Assembly: GCA_946800325.1 (NCBI GenBank)
Contig: OX326959.1
Span: 48,986,784 to 49,050,783 of the forward strand
Reading direction: 5' to 3'
Source of the DNA: Luzula sylvatica
Taxonomy: Eukaryota > Streptophyta > Magnoliopsida > Poales > Juncaceae
DNA length: 64,000 nt
Shown here: positions 50,586 through 60,260 of the stretch, piece by piece
Position numbering within the stretch: the stretch's first letter is position 1
Layout of the letters: the number at the start of each line of letters is the position of its first letter
The notes under the pieces: generated by a model
Seen by the model: only the letters and a program-made list of their open reading frames with translations
Told to the model about the DNA's origin: nothing
Database searches by the model: none
Position numbers and translations under genes: made by a program

Positions 50586-50588
<3 letters not shown>
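50442..50588. mobile_element. Right part of a hairpin MITE interrupted by the LTR element (copy C)
   Basis: Starts abruptly at the LTR end with ggatttgcattgagatttg and finishes gattagtctccctc next to (TA)n. It aligns with the interior and right end of 50620-50828, sharing cacaaatctc, gcaaattcaatgg and acattaagtaccaaa. The missing left arm is probably the short terminus at 47483-47495. Confidence 0.7.

Positions 50589-50619
<31 letters not shown>
50589..50619. repeat. (TA)n microsatellite
   Basis: TA run separating two copies of the same MITE family. Confidence 0.9.
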
Positions 50620-50622
<3 letters not shown>

Positions 50623-50825
50623 GGAGGCTAAATTACTTAATTAAGTACCAACATTTTGATACTTAATATTTTTTCACCATTAGATTTGTATTAAGATTTG
50701 TGTTTTTTCATGATGATCATAAAAATTTGTGTACATCATTCAATACACAAATCTCGATGCAAATCCAATGGTGAAAAAACATTAAGTACCAAAATATTTG
50801 TACTTAGTTAAGTAGTTTAGCCTCC

Positions 50826-50828
<3 letters not shown>
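50620..50828. mobile_element. 209-bp fold-back MITE (copy D)
   Basis: Virtually the whole element is an imperfect palindrome. The left side, gagggaggctaaattacttaa then accattagatttgtatt, is mirrored by a right side ending agtttagcctccctc. Flanked by (TA)n on both sides, so the target site is TA-rich. This is the best-preserved member of the family seen as fragments at 46335, 47483, 50442 and 59588. The gagggagg terminus recalls Stowaway (ctccctcc) but the rest does not match, so I leave the superfamily open. Confidence 0.85.

Positions 50829-50915
<87 letters not shown>
50829..50915. repeat. (TA)n microsatellite, ~87 bp
   Basis: A long TA run ending just before the 3.5-kb TIR element at 50919. 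Confidence 0.95.
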
Positions 50916-50916
<1 letters not shown>

Positions 50917-51324
50917 GAGAGTTGCTAAAATGCTCAAGTGAGCATTAAACCTTCCATGCTCAAGACTTATCCACCCTACAATCTGCTTTAAGATTCGTGC
51001 AGACTATAACGGAGCGGCTCCGTTTTTTCTTCTTAACCTTTCCACTTTCCTGTTCTAACGCAAAAACCTAGTTTCTCCTTGCCCCCATAACATTCTCTGC
51101 CTCACCCCATCGTGATTCTCCCTCTTTCGTGGAGATGGGACTTGCTCTCTGCCTCCTCCATCGTGATAATCCCTCTTCCGGTGTATTGCTTGGAGATTAT
51201 GTTTGTTCACTGGAGAACTTGGTTGGATCTGTGCGAGGAAAGGTTACTGCCAAGGAGCTGATGTACATGCGAGTAGAAGCTGCTGCCGTTGGATGATCGA
51301 CTTGCGAGGATAATCTGGTGTCCA

Positions 51325-51917
51325 TAGGGGTGTCAACGGTTCGGATACGGTTCGGATAGTGGTCGTACCAGATCCATATCCATATTTTTTTTCGGATATG
51401 GATCCGGATACGGTACTACCCGGATCCGGATACGGTTCGGATATTAAACGGATACGGATACGGTTCGGATATTGTCGGATACGGATACAGATACGGATCC
51501 AGATACGGATCTTATTCGGATATTAAAACGGATATTATGATATAATAATATAATAATATTTTTAGAATTCACATCTTGATTATTTTATAATTTTAAAACA
51601 AATTTTATATATATACATATATATAAGTGCTTATTGATTATTATGTATTATTGTGAATTAAAATATAATTATTATCTATTATGTATTATTATAATTTTGA
51701 TCATGATTACAACAAAACGGTTACCCATTTACCCATTTTATTCGGATCCGGATAGTATCCGGATCCATATCCGGATCCATCAAAATTTTAGCTCCTAGAT
51801 CCGGATCCATACCCGTAAAAACGGATACGGTTTCGGATCCGGTTCCTTCCGGATCCGGATATTTTTCGGATACGGTTCGGGTCGGTTCGGGCAATATCCG
51901 CCCCATTGACACCCCTA
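51325..51917. mobile_element. 593-bp non-autonomous hAT element with 8-bp target duplication
   Basis: The termini are taggggtgtcaa and its inverse ttgacacccc(t)a. The host sequence ggtgtcca is duplicated exactly at 51317-51324 and 51918-51925. The 8-bp duplication and tagggg-type ends are diagnostic of hAT. The interior is filled with cggata/ggatccgg words in many orientations, which can form extensive hairpins, around an AT-rich core with no coding capacity. It lies inside the 3.5-kb TIR element and so arrived later. Confidence 0.92.
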
Positions 51918-52435
51918 GGTGTCCATGGGATGATCGATGATGCTGCAGCGAAGCTGATTGACGAAAAGGGCTGATGCGACCTTGATTTTGGCTGTCGTAC
52001 AATTGATGTGCAATTGGGTTTAATTGAAATGAAATTTGGTTTGTTTTGAGTAATTAAAACCTCCGCAGGTAATTTGGTTTATTTTCAGTTAAATTGATAA
52101 AATATGCTTAATTTTCAAGAATCTTTTTCCCCAATACACATTTTATTGAAGTTGAAATTGTTTGATATTAGTTTTCTTTATAGGCTGAACAGTCCCCATC
52201 GTCGGGTTCAGTTAGATAATTGCAGATTCAGTGCTTATGTCAATTGTTCACTGTCGACAGTTGTACCAAGTGTTAGATTTGTACTTTGTACCAGTACTGT
52301 GTGGTACCGTGTTCATGGTAAAAAGATCCTCATGTATCGAACTGGTATAATACTACTACTCCTTTATTGTTATAATATGTTGTTTCAATTTCTTTTTTGT
52401 GTATGCATAACATGTCTTCTGAATTCTTTTTATTA

Positions 52436-52810
52436 GGTTATCTCGATGAGCTAAGAGAAGTCCATGAATGAAATGGAGTTGGATTTGCGACAGGATTAGG
52501 GTTTAGGGCATCCGTTAGGCTATAATTGTGTTGTGTGTATTAATAATGGATTTGTATTTGGAAAGTTGGATTTGTATTTTTTAGTTGTATATTGAAATTG
52601 TGTCAAGGTGAATTATTTTTATAAGGTTATGTATATGAGGTGGGAGAAGTCGATGAATGAAACGTAGTTGGGTTCAGGAAATGATTATGGTTTAGAGTTA
52701 CGGTTAGATAAGGATTGTGTATAGTAAACATGATTTTTTTTTAGAAAGTTTGATTTGTATTTCTATTTGTCTATTGAAATTGTATCAGAGTTTGTAGAAA
52801 TTGGAATTGT
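52436..52810 (+). repeat. Two diverged ~187-bp direct repeats inside the TIR element
   Basis: ggttat...gagaagtc.atgaatgaaa..gagttgg at 52436 is repeated from about 52625, each followed by aaagt(t)ggatttgtattt and tattgaaattgt. Function unknown; the repeats may be transposon-internal. Confidence 0.5.
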
Positions 52811-53074
52811 GATAAATTAATTTGTACAAGATAAGTTGTGATGAACAGGTTTTATGATATCCAAACAAATTAACAATGTTACCAAATCATAAAATCGCAA
52901 AAATGTCCAAAATGCTCAAAAATCACAATTTAGTCCATGTCATTCTCATTTAGCAAAATGAACTACAATACTGTAAAATTACAAACATGTCCAAATAACA
53001 CTAAAAATATTAAAATTGTATTCTAAACCCGACAATTGCAAATAAATCCGAAAATAACCCTAAAATACATATCA

Positions 53075-53899
53075 CTAATCATCATCATCGCTATTATAAT
53101 CAGAATCATCAGAATCGATTCGATCGTCACAAACGCCTCTATCAGAACCATCGCTTCCATCCAAATGATCTTTTCTATTACAATCACCATTTTCCTGAAG
53201 CTTAATTTTTTTCTACAAATAAAACATGAAACAAAAATATTACAAAGAATGAAATTTTGTGTGAATAATAATAATGAATAATGATACCTCTGGACATGTC
53301 GAAGCATTATGCCCCGCTTTCTTCTTGCATATACTACAAGTTCATTTTTTCTTCACAATTCTCTCTGCAGGAGGCTTGAAACGTTGCGGCTTTTTCTTTC
53401 CCTTACACTGGGAAATTGGTGGATCGCCAAATGGCTGATTGCTAGATGCTTGATCAATGATACTATGTCCTCCTAAGGTAGTGGCCGGTAAATCTGCAAC
53501 CTCGACATCTTCAATCTCATTGTCGAGTTCATCTAATTTTGCACAAGCAATCATAAACGCATCTACGCTTTTTGTGGCTTTAATAGAAATTTTATTGAAT
53601 TTCGAGATTAGTGCCGCTAACCATCGGCTTGATAACCGAGATTTTTTTGTCCACCCATAAACTCCATATCTATAAAAGGGTCATGAGTGTCTTCGTTATC
53701 TAACGATGGATCATCTGTGAGGTACTTTTCGTAAGGATCGACAAGTGGCACCTGATTTATCATAAATCATTCAAAAAAAGTTGTTTTAATACATTTATTA
53801 GAAAATTAATTTCAGACATTAAAGTAGTACCTCAAATGTGTTATCCTCATCGAAATCAGACAATTCTGACGGAGTTACGCTAGTTGAAGGCCCAAACAT
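53075..53899 (-). pseudogene. Internally deleted FAR1-RELATED SEQUENCE (FRS)-like gene, broken
   Basis: FRS proteins descend from Mutator-type transposases and usually have an N-terminal FAR1 DNA-binding domain, a transposase core, a SWIM finger and a short tail. Three minus-strand exons can be read: 53831-53899 (MFGPSTSV start), 53288-53751 and 53075-53212. Introns 53752-53830 and 53213-53287 both have GT-AG ends. Exon 1 and the start of exon 2 resemble the FRS N-terminus (DPFIDMEF). Exon 2 then jumps to tail-like sequence (ATKSVDAF, KPQRFKPPAE) and a zinc knuckle CSIC-x5-H-x4-C. Exon 3 is acidic and ends DSDDSDYNSDDDD. The central domains are missing, a frame change lies at an A7 run near 53,645, and a TGA at 53342-53344 sits where Arg is expected before TCSIC. 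Family assignment is moderate. Confidence 0.55.
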
Positions 53900-54854
53900 C
53901 GTTTATAACAACCTACAAATATCACAATTGGTTCGGCAAAACTGTAGCAGGTCACAATCGAGGTTGCAAGCAAAATGGGGGTCTAATACGTACCAGTCAG
54001 AATCGAGGTCGGAGATGGGGGTAGCAGTTTAAAATTGAAGTGGCGACAGAGTTTAAAACTGTAGCGGGTCCAATTTCACGAGATTGCAACGCACCGTAGG
54101 AGCACAACTCAATCAGATTCGAAGTCCTCATTCCACCCCACCGTAGCAGCACATATCAAGGCAATCTCCCCCCTCGGTGACGATTCTTCGAAGCAGGTGC
54201 AATCTCCACCATGCAAGAGGCATACGAGGGTATTAGGAGGCGAAATGAAAGAGGTTTTGGAGTCGAGTTGCAATTAGGGTTGTTTCTTTTGGTGTAAAAG
54301 AGTGGTTACGTGAAAGAGAAAGGGGAGTTAGAAGAATCTTAAATCAATCTAACGGTAAATAAGTCTTGAGCATGAAAGGTTCTATGCTCACTTGAGCATT
54401 TTAGCAACTCAATATATATATATAGTAACTAAAAAACTTGTACAAGTTACATCTATATTTTGCTTGTAGATAATTAACCGTCAGATCTGCATCAGGATCT
54501 GTGCACGCTGTTTATGGACCCTCTCCCTGACACCCTCCCGTTAATTTGTTATCTCCGTCAAAAGGTAGACGGTCTTCTCTCTCCTTTCTCTCCAGCGTGA
54601 AAGAGAGAGAGAGGCAGTTTTTCATGGCTACTTACTGTAGATAGCTTCTCCCTCCGTGGCGATTTTCAGCCATTTTCCATGACGATTTTCTAGCGAAAGA
54701 GAGGTGATTTCCATGGCGATTTATCTGTGGCGCGTTTCCATGGATCTAGGTCGCACTTCTCTCTGACGGAGCATATCGAAGCTTGTACTTTGTACTATCT
54801 GTATGGTAAACTCGACTGTAAAGTGGATATGAGATGAGTGGTCAACTGGCTTGA

Positions 54855-55076
54855 AGCAGCCGTTCTTCAACTGTGACATGTATTCATTGCTTATCAGAAA
54901 GTGATGTGAAGGTAAACTTTGCAGTTTGGACCTCTCAATTATTTCTAATTATATATTTATGCTTTATTCATTCTTTTATTGACATATATTTTATACACCG
55001 GAAAGGCCAGGTGTCAAGTGAACAAAGGGTCTATCTTGTCAAGATCATTGCCACTAAGTATACTCGTCTTGCCGAG
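54855..55076 (+). other. Exon-like blocks inside the 2.5-kb TIR element
   Basis: Frame 54855-54911 ends with aag before gtaaac. After ggccag the frame resumes in phase at 55011-55076 and ends gag before gtag. The second block has ordinary protein-like composition (EQRVYLVKIIATKY) and differs from its AT-rich neighbourhood. It could be a captured host exon pair. I do not recognise the protein. Confidence 0.3.
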
Positions 55077-55855
55077 GTAGTTTTCGCACTTATGATGGTG
55101 ATGGTGATGATGGGGCATGTTATACTTGTTCAAGTGGAATGTGCAAAATTCGAAGAGGCGAAACGGATTAATTGGCCTTGATATACCATAACAATGTTTT
55201 GAAAATAGATTTGAAGTATTATTAGAAATGAAGTTACTAAACATACGCGAATTCTGTATTATATTGATGGCTTTGTATTAGGGTTATATTGTGACGAACA
55301 TGTCGTATTAGTGACTTTGCACGAGGATTTGAGTAATTAGGGTTGGATGTATTAGCTTTGTCTTAATTTGGATTATCTTCGGACTAATAGTGCGGATCAC
55401 ATGTGATTTGTTTAAAAGAACATGTTTTGTTAGTAATGTAAGTACTGTTTTCTTTCCAAAAAGATGTAAATTAGATTAAGAAACTCAACTTGTTTGTATA
55501 TATTTGTTTTATTTTTAGTATTGGCAATTGCCATTCGTTTTTCATATTTGTGAATTTATTTATTAGTTAGAGCTTTTCAATGAATTTAAAAAGTAAACAC
55601 ACTACTGAACTAAACACAATACTGAACTGGTATTGTACCTGGTCCTTGTGAATGAGGAGATAAAAATAGAAATAGAAACCTAAAATTGCAAATACCACCC
55701 TAAAATTGTTGGGAGTTTCGTTTACATTATGAAATCACTCACATATGTACGAGTTAAAATAAAAACATATACAACAACTGTATCGGCATAGTACCAGTCA
55801 GTGCTTATATATTCATATCTAATTATTCAAACTTTAATACATAATCACAATTACA

Positions 55856-56060
55856 AGTGGCGGATCTTGACAAGATTCGTTGGGAGGGCAAAATGAAAAA
55901 TTGGTTCTGAAATTACTCTGTGCGATTTCTTTGAGGGGCAAACAGTAAATTTTACGCTGTTATACTGATAAAATACACTGATCACTAGATATATATATTA
56001 TTCGGCGAAAATTTTGGGGGGGCGACCGCCCCCCGCGGCCCTCACTAAGATCCGCCCCTG
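55856..56060. mobile_element. 205-bp hAT-like MITE
   Basis: The right end gatccgcccctg is the inverse of the hAT-type caggggcggatc terminus; the left end is a mutated agtggcggatc. attaca flanks both sides (55850-55855 and 56061-56066), a short direct repeat consistent with a decayed 8-bp duplication. A G/C-rich block ggggggcgaccgcccccc lies near the right end. Confidence 0.7.
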
Positions 56061-56930
56061 ATTACACCACCTTCATAATACAATCATAACGTCTTGAACA
56101 TTGTAAATGAGCTCCATTCTTCAAATCTATCATCTAAACATTATAATTTTAGCTTCATTTGTAATGAAATTAAAATGTTATCAAAACATTGTAATTGGAG
56201 TTCGATGATGATTATATGGCTACGCCTCTTTGAGTTTCCAATGGCACCATCTAGTTCTACAGTAAATAAGAAAAGATGGTAAGTTATACATGTCCCACAA
56301 AGTATACTATTCTATAAAGCTTGAGGAGCATTTTGTCGAACACGTGATATGCATTAGCATGCAGTCAAATAAGTAATAAAATTCAAGTCAATACACCACC
56401 TATGAAATCCAAAAAAAGGAGGATAATATGATTTGATTTTGGCATATAGAACATAAACAAATTACTTAATATCACATGCGAATTCAGAAAAAATGTGGGT
56501 TGGGATTTTCAAACATTCTGCTTTATTAATCTGACCCAATATTGCACCTATAAACTTACACTACTGCAATGAAGTCATCTTAGCTACTACAGAGTGTAGC
56601 CCCGTCTGCATTAGATATGCCCTACCATGGATTCCATTAGCCGCAGAAAAAGAAAGAGAGAAATCAGAAGATGGCCAACCAAAGGGAGAGAGATAAAGTT
56701 CCAAGGGAGAGAGAGAGAAAGAGAGAGAAGAAAAGTAACATAACATACGTGAGTGTAGATTTTGACGGAGCCTTCTCTTAAACTTTTGCTTTAACGGAGC
56801 GTGTGTTAATGGAAACTCTGCACGAATCATGATGTAGATGCGAGGGTTTAAAATTCACAAGCAAAAAATAAGGCTAACTTGTACAAGTTTTTTAGTTATT
56901 AAATAAGGCTAACTCGGCACGAATCATGAT

Positions 56931-57261
56931 ATATATATATATCGTTTTTACATTCTCTCACGATACTTGATGTATTTGCAGAAATTATTAAATTCATTTT
57001 CTTGTATACATTAGTTTTTATCATGTGATAAATGGAGGATCCTAAAAACATTTATCTCATACAAATTAATTGCATTCATTATTTGTTTATTTATTTTTTG
57101 AAACTATGCGTGCATAAGTTTAAATGTGTTAAACGAGATATTAGTTCAATTCAAATAACTTATTTTTTATTTTAAAAAATGGAGTTAATTTAATTTGAAC
57201 GGCGGGAAACAATATTAGTTAAAATGTTAAATGCATTGATTATATGTAAAATGATGAATTT

Positions 57262-57264
<3 letters not shown>
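56931..57264. other. AT-rich intergenic DNA, nothing recognised
   Basis: After a short TA run there is non-repetitive AT-rich sequence with stops in all frames. I see no gene, RNA or element end. Confidence 0.5.

Positions 57265-57324
<60 letters not shown>
57265..57324. repeat. (AT)n microsatellite
   Basis: About 60 bp of AT dinucleotides immediately before a MITE. Confidence 0.95.
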
Positions 57325-57327
<3 letters not shown>

Positions 57328-57565
57328 GTAACAAAAATCCATAAAAATAATTCAAAAGTCAAAATATACTATTGAAATTTACAAAATATATTTTTGTATT
57401 TATCAAAATATACTATTGAAAATATATATTATTTTATTATCAATTTTAACTATGTTAACATATTTGATCAATAAGTATATTTTACTAATTTGAATAGTAT
57501 ATTTTGTTAGTTCTATCAGTATATTTTGCACGCGTGATTTTTTTTGAATTCTTTTTTTGAATTTT

Positions 57566-57568
<3 letters not shown>
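57325..57568. mobile_element. TA-bounded MITE (copy 2 of the family at 47132-47402)
   Basis: Aligned along its length with 47132-47402: the shared order is aaaatccataaaaa, aaaatatactattgaaat, tttgtatttatcaaaatata, caattttaactat, agtatattttgc, cgcgtg and a gaattcttttt end. Both copies are bounded on both sides by (TA)n. Terminal inverted repeats are weaker here. No coding capacity. Confidence 0.8.

Positions 57569-57633
<65 letters not shown>
57569..57633. repeat. (TA)n microsatellite
   Basis: About 65 bp of TA dinucleotides immediately after the MITE. Tyr-Ile open frames here are artefacts. Confidence 0.95.
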
Positions 57634-57640
<7 letters not shown>

Positions 57641-58129
57641 ATAATTTAAAAAAATTAGTAGATTTAATATATACATGTTTAACATATAAAAAAATTAATT
57701 TCAAAATTTATAGAATTAAATTTAATTGATTATAAATGATGACGAACAAATTCAATAAAAATATTAAATACATTAATAACAATAAAAATATTAAATGCAA
57801 TAATAACGTGATGCGTGAGTGAGGGTAAAAGAATAATCATTTAATTTCCTTCTGTTATTATAAGTAAAGATGAGTCGATCTTAAAAATTAGTAATTCGCA
57901 ACTAACGAATGATTTGTCAATCCATCAAAAATCTTAATTCTAAGTTGATTGAAAATGATGATTATCATCACTCAAGAAAATATAAGCCAAAATCACTATT
58001 CACTTTTCATTCATAAATTAACTCTCGAGTAAAACAAACATGAAAACTTATAACATCCAAACTTAAGACTGCGAACAGATTTGTAGCAAAAACTTAAAAA
58101 GTACATAAAACAACTCTTTTTTTCACATC
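57634..58129. other. Intergenic, 3' flank of the TSPO-like gene
   Basis: AT-rich single-copy-looking DNA with no frame or element recognised. It presumably holds the 3' UTR and polyadenylation signals of the minus-strand gene next to it, which I cannot place. Confidence 0.5.
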
Positions 58130-58666
58130 TCAAAACGACTTGTAGCTCATGATTGCAAGAAAGAAAGCCCACGCGATACACGGAACGAGAATATCTCCAG
58201 CGACCTTATTCGCCCTGCGAAAACTCCGGCAACACCCAAACAGACAAATCCCCATCCCAATCGCCACCGCAAGAGCTACTTTTCTTTCTTTAGCCCTAAA
58301 CATCAACGGGGCCCAGAGGAGACCCAAAACGATCTGGCCGAAAAACAAAGCGATGTCTCTAGGCTGGCGATGAAATCCACCTTTGGCCCAGATGAGCCAT
58401 GCAGAGAGGCTAGTTATTGCTGATATGACAATGTTTCCGAAATGGAAAGCCAATATTGGCGGTACTGACTTGTAAGAAGATGTGACGTGTGTCGTGCCAG
58501 TCAGGCATGCTGAAGTGGCGGATAATATGACCGGTACGATTATCGCAACAGCAAGGGACCGAAGACCCTGTTTCGCTTTGATTGTTTTTTCAGTTTTGTT
58601 GATTGAAGGAGTTGTAGTGGTGGATTTGTCTACAGATCTTTGCTTGAGGCCTTCAGAGGTAGCCAT
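58130..58666 (-). CDS. TSPO: TSPO-like (translocator protein / tryptophan-rich sensory protein) membrane protein
   Basis: Single-exon gene, 178 residues from MATSEG. An upstream in-frame Met (58765) would add 33 low-complexity residues lying in the promoter beyond the TATA-like box, so the inner Met is preferred. Plant TSPO proteins bind tetrapyrroles/haem in the secretory pathway and are induced by ABA and osmotic stress. The sequence shows a polar lysine/threonine-rich N-terminus (1-35), then five hydrophobic segments at about 36-56, 69-95, 103-123, 128-148 and 154-174. Family landmarks as I know them in Arabidopsis TSPO are present: AKQGLRSL before segment 1, AWLIWAKGGFH (89-99), LLWAP, and LFGCCRSF with VAG and PCIAWA. 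Several usual aromatic and acidic positions are changed: W-I-P-P is S-V-P-P at 67-70 and W-D-P is W-A-P at 118-120. This suggests a diverged paralogue with altered ligand binding. Length is close to the family norm and no frame damage is seen. Confidence 0.85.
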   Translation of the reverse strand: MATSEGLKQRSVDKSTTTTPSINKTEKTIKAKQGLRSLAVAIIVPVILSATSACLTGTTHVTSSYKSVPPILAFHFGNIVISAITSLSAWLIWAKGGFHRQPRDIALFFGQIVLGLLWAPLMFRAKERKVALAVAIGMGICLFGCCRSFRRANKVAGDILVPCIAWAFFLAIMSYKSF

Positions 58667-58723
58667 TAGAGAGAGAAAGAAAGGTAGAGAAGACTGACTG
58701 TAAGTTGAGGAATAGGTTTGGAG

Positions 58724-58732
58724 AGAATATAT
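58724..58732 (-). promoter_or_regulatory. Putative TATA box of the TSPO-like gene
   Basis: Plus strand gaatatatg; on the minus strand catatattc, about 60 bp upstream of the preferred ATG. Position fits a short 5' UTR, but this is inferred from sequence alone. Confidence 0.4.
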
Positions 58733-58762
58733 GTAAGAAGGTTGGCACTGGTTTTGGGCTGA

Positions 58763-58808
58763 CACGTGGGAGGGTACTAGAAAAGAGTATGGAGAGAGGT
58801 GGCACGTG
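58763..58808 (-). promoter_or_regulatory. Two G-box/ABRE cores upstream of the TSPO-like gene
   Basis: CACGTG occurs at 58763-58768 (context gacacgtggg) and 58803-58808 (context ggcacgtgtg), about 100 and 140 bp upstream of the ATG. Paired ABRE-type G-boxes bind ABA-responsive bZIP factors, which agrees with known ABA and stress induction of plant TSPO genes. Binding here is inferred. Confidence 0.6.
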
Positions 58809-58938
58809 TGGTGTGACTTGAAGTCGGCATTTCAAATTTTAATAGGTTTGGAGAGGTTGGCACTGGTTTTGGGCTGACACCGTGTGAGGATAAAGTCTTT
58901 CAGATATGGATGCTTTGAAGTCGGCATTTCAAATTTTA

Positions 58939-60027
58939 GGGAAATTTTCAAAAAACCCCCTAATTTTTTCTGAAATTTTGAAAAACCCCCTATCTTTTTT
59001 GATATTCCAAAAAACCCCCCAAATCAAAGTTTCTTTTTCAAAAAACCCCCTATTGGGATTAAAGATAACATTTGAGGATGTTGAAAATTTTTTGGACAAA
59101 AATACCCCTTTCTATTTCTTCTTTAATTTTACTAAAGTATTTTTTATTTCATATTTAATATACATAAATATTTTTAAATTATACTAATTAAAAAATAAAA
59201 GACTAAGCTATATTTATAAAAATAAATTATTTTATTTATATTGAAAACTAACATCCCACAATAAAAATAACGGCGGTATATTATGTATCTTGCGAAATCT
59301 TTGCAGAAAAATAATATTTTCATCAAGTATACAATATAAGTATATTGATAGTTTTAATTTTTTTTTACTGTTACTACTAATATATTTATGTCACTATATA
59401 TTATGTGCATAATTTTTTTTAACGTTCATTACTTATTTAATTTTCTACCCATATATTTTCATGCTTTAAAAAAAAGTATTTTGCTGTCAAAATATTTTCA
59501 AGACGTGTAATTTTTTTTATATTATTGTTTTTTTGGTAAACTAACATCAAACAATATAACTTCCTTGGATATATTTTCAAGATATTAATCTTGATGCAAA
59601 TTCAATGGTTAAAAAGTCTTAAGTACAATACCTCAAATACTCACTTGAGTAGTTTAGCTTCTCTCTTATTTTTAATTTAATGTTAGTTTTTCATGAAAAA
59701 ATATATAATAAAGAAAATATTAAGATTATATAAATATTATATTTTAATTTTTTGTAATAAGTATATAATGAAAATATTTATATTTTTAGAATTAATATAG
59801 AATATAGAATATAAAATAACATTTTTTAATTAGTATATTTAAAAAAATACTTAGAAAGGGGTATTTTTGTCCAAAAAAAAGTTAACACCATGAAATGTTA
59901 ATTCTAACCCCAATAGGGGGTTTTTTGAAAATAAAACTTTGATTTAGGGGGTTTTTTGAAATATCCAAAAATATAGGGGGTTTTTTAAAATTTCAGAAAA
60001 AGTTAGGGGGGTTTTTGAAAATTTCCC
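58939..60027. mobile_element. Mutator-like MITE with 9-bp target duplication
   Basis: The element starts gggaaattttcaaaaaaccc and ends with its inverse; inverted ends of about 180 bp are clear. The 9-bp sequence caaatttta is duplicated at 58930-58938 and 60028-60036, the Mutator signature. Each inverted end is built of C5/G5 blocks every ~30 bp (C runs at 58956, 58986, 59015 and 59046). The interior is AT-rich and non-coding, and includes a fragment of the hairpin MITE family. It inserted at the distal edge of the TSPO promoter duplication. Confidence 0.88.
59588..59667. mobile_element. Fragment of the ctccctc hairpin MITE family (copy F)
   Basis: Contains cttgatgcaaattcaatgg, ttaagtac and gagtagtttagcttctctc, matching the right end of 50620-50828. 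Nested in the Mutator-like MITE. Confidence 0.55.
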
Positions 60028-60260
60028 CAAATTTTAATAGGCAATAATTTCACATGCATCCTTACGAAAACTTTGCATTACTGCAGAATGTTGGAAAAAT
60101 ATTAAATTCATTTTTTATTTCAGTTAAATGTATTTCAATTCAATCATTCATGAAATACTAAATGGAATAGATGACATACTAAATGGAATAGTTTTGTGTT
60201 AATAAATCTTTACAACTCAAACATGAAAAGAAATAAATTGAATACAGTAATATATACAAA

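Larger units (their letters stand above)
50919..54410. mobile_element. 3.5-kb TIR transposon between (TA)n tracts, carrying gene sequence
   Basis: The first 50 bp (gagttgctaaaatgctcaag onward) match the inverted last 50 bp with about three differences; weaker similarity continues to roughly 75 bp. The left end abuts an 87-bp TA run and the right end is followed by aatatatatata. Inside are a 5'-UTR-like left segment, a nested hAT element, two related ~187-bp direct copies near 52,436 and 52,625, and a minus-strand FRS-like pseudogene. The FRS relation to Mutator transposases makes a deleted Mutator-like element plausible, but capture of a host gene fragment fits as well. Confidence 0.75.
54426..56898. 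mobile_element. 2.5-kb TIR element next to (TA)n
   Basis: taactaaaaaacttgtacaa at the left is mirrored at the right end, finishing near 56898. tattttgcttgt follows inside both ends. A short TA run precedes the left end. After the right end, caataaggctaact and cacgaatcatgat words from just inside the element are repeated (56,902-56,930). The interior has purine-rich GA runs near 56,700, a hAT-like insertion and one exon-like block. No transposase recognised. Confidence 0.6.
58711..58938. repeat. Partial tandem duplication in the TSPO promoter
   Basis: Copy 1 is 58711-58840 and copy 2 is 58841-58938. Both begin aataggtttggagag, share ggttggcactggttttggg, and end gaagtcggcatttcaaattt. Copy 2 lacks the piece with the TATA-like box and the second G-box, and its first G-box is interrupted (gacaccgtgtg). 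Confidence 0.8.

Noticed and set aside
51721..52002. 93-residue minus-strand frame rich in Pro and Asp
   Set aside because: It spans the right half of the hAT element and its edge; the DPD-type peptides come from ggatcc repeats.
46999..57704. Tyr-Ile and His-Thr repeat peptides
   Set aside because: They translate TA and CA microsatellites.
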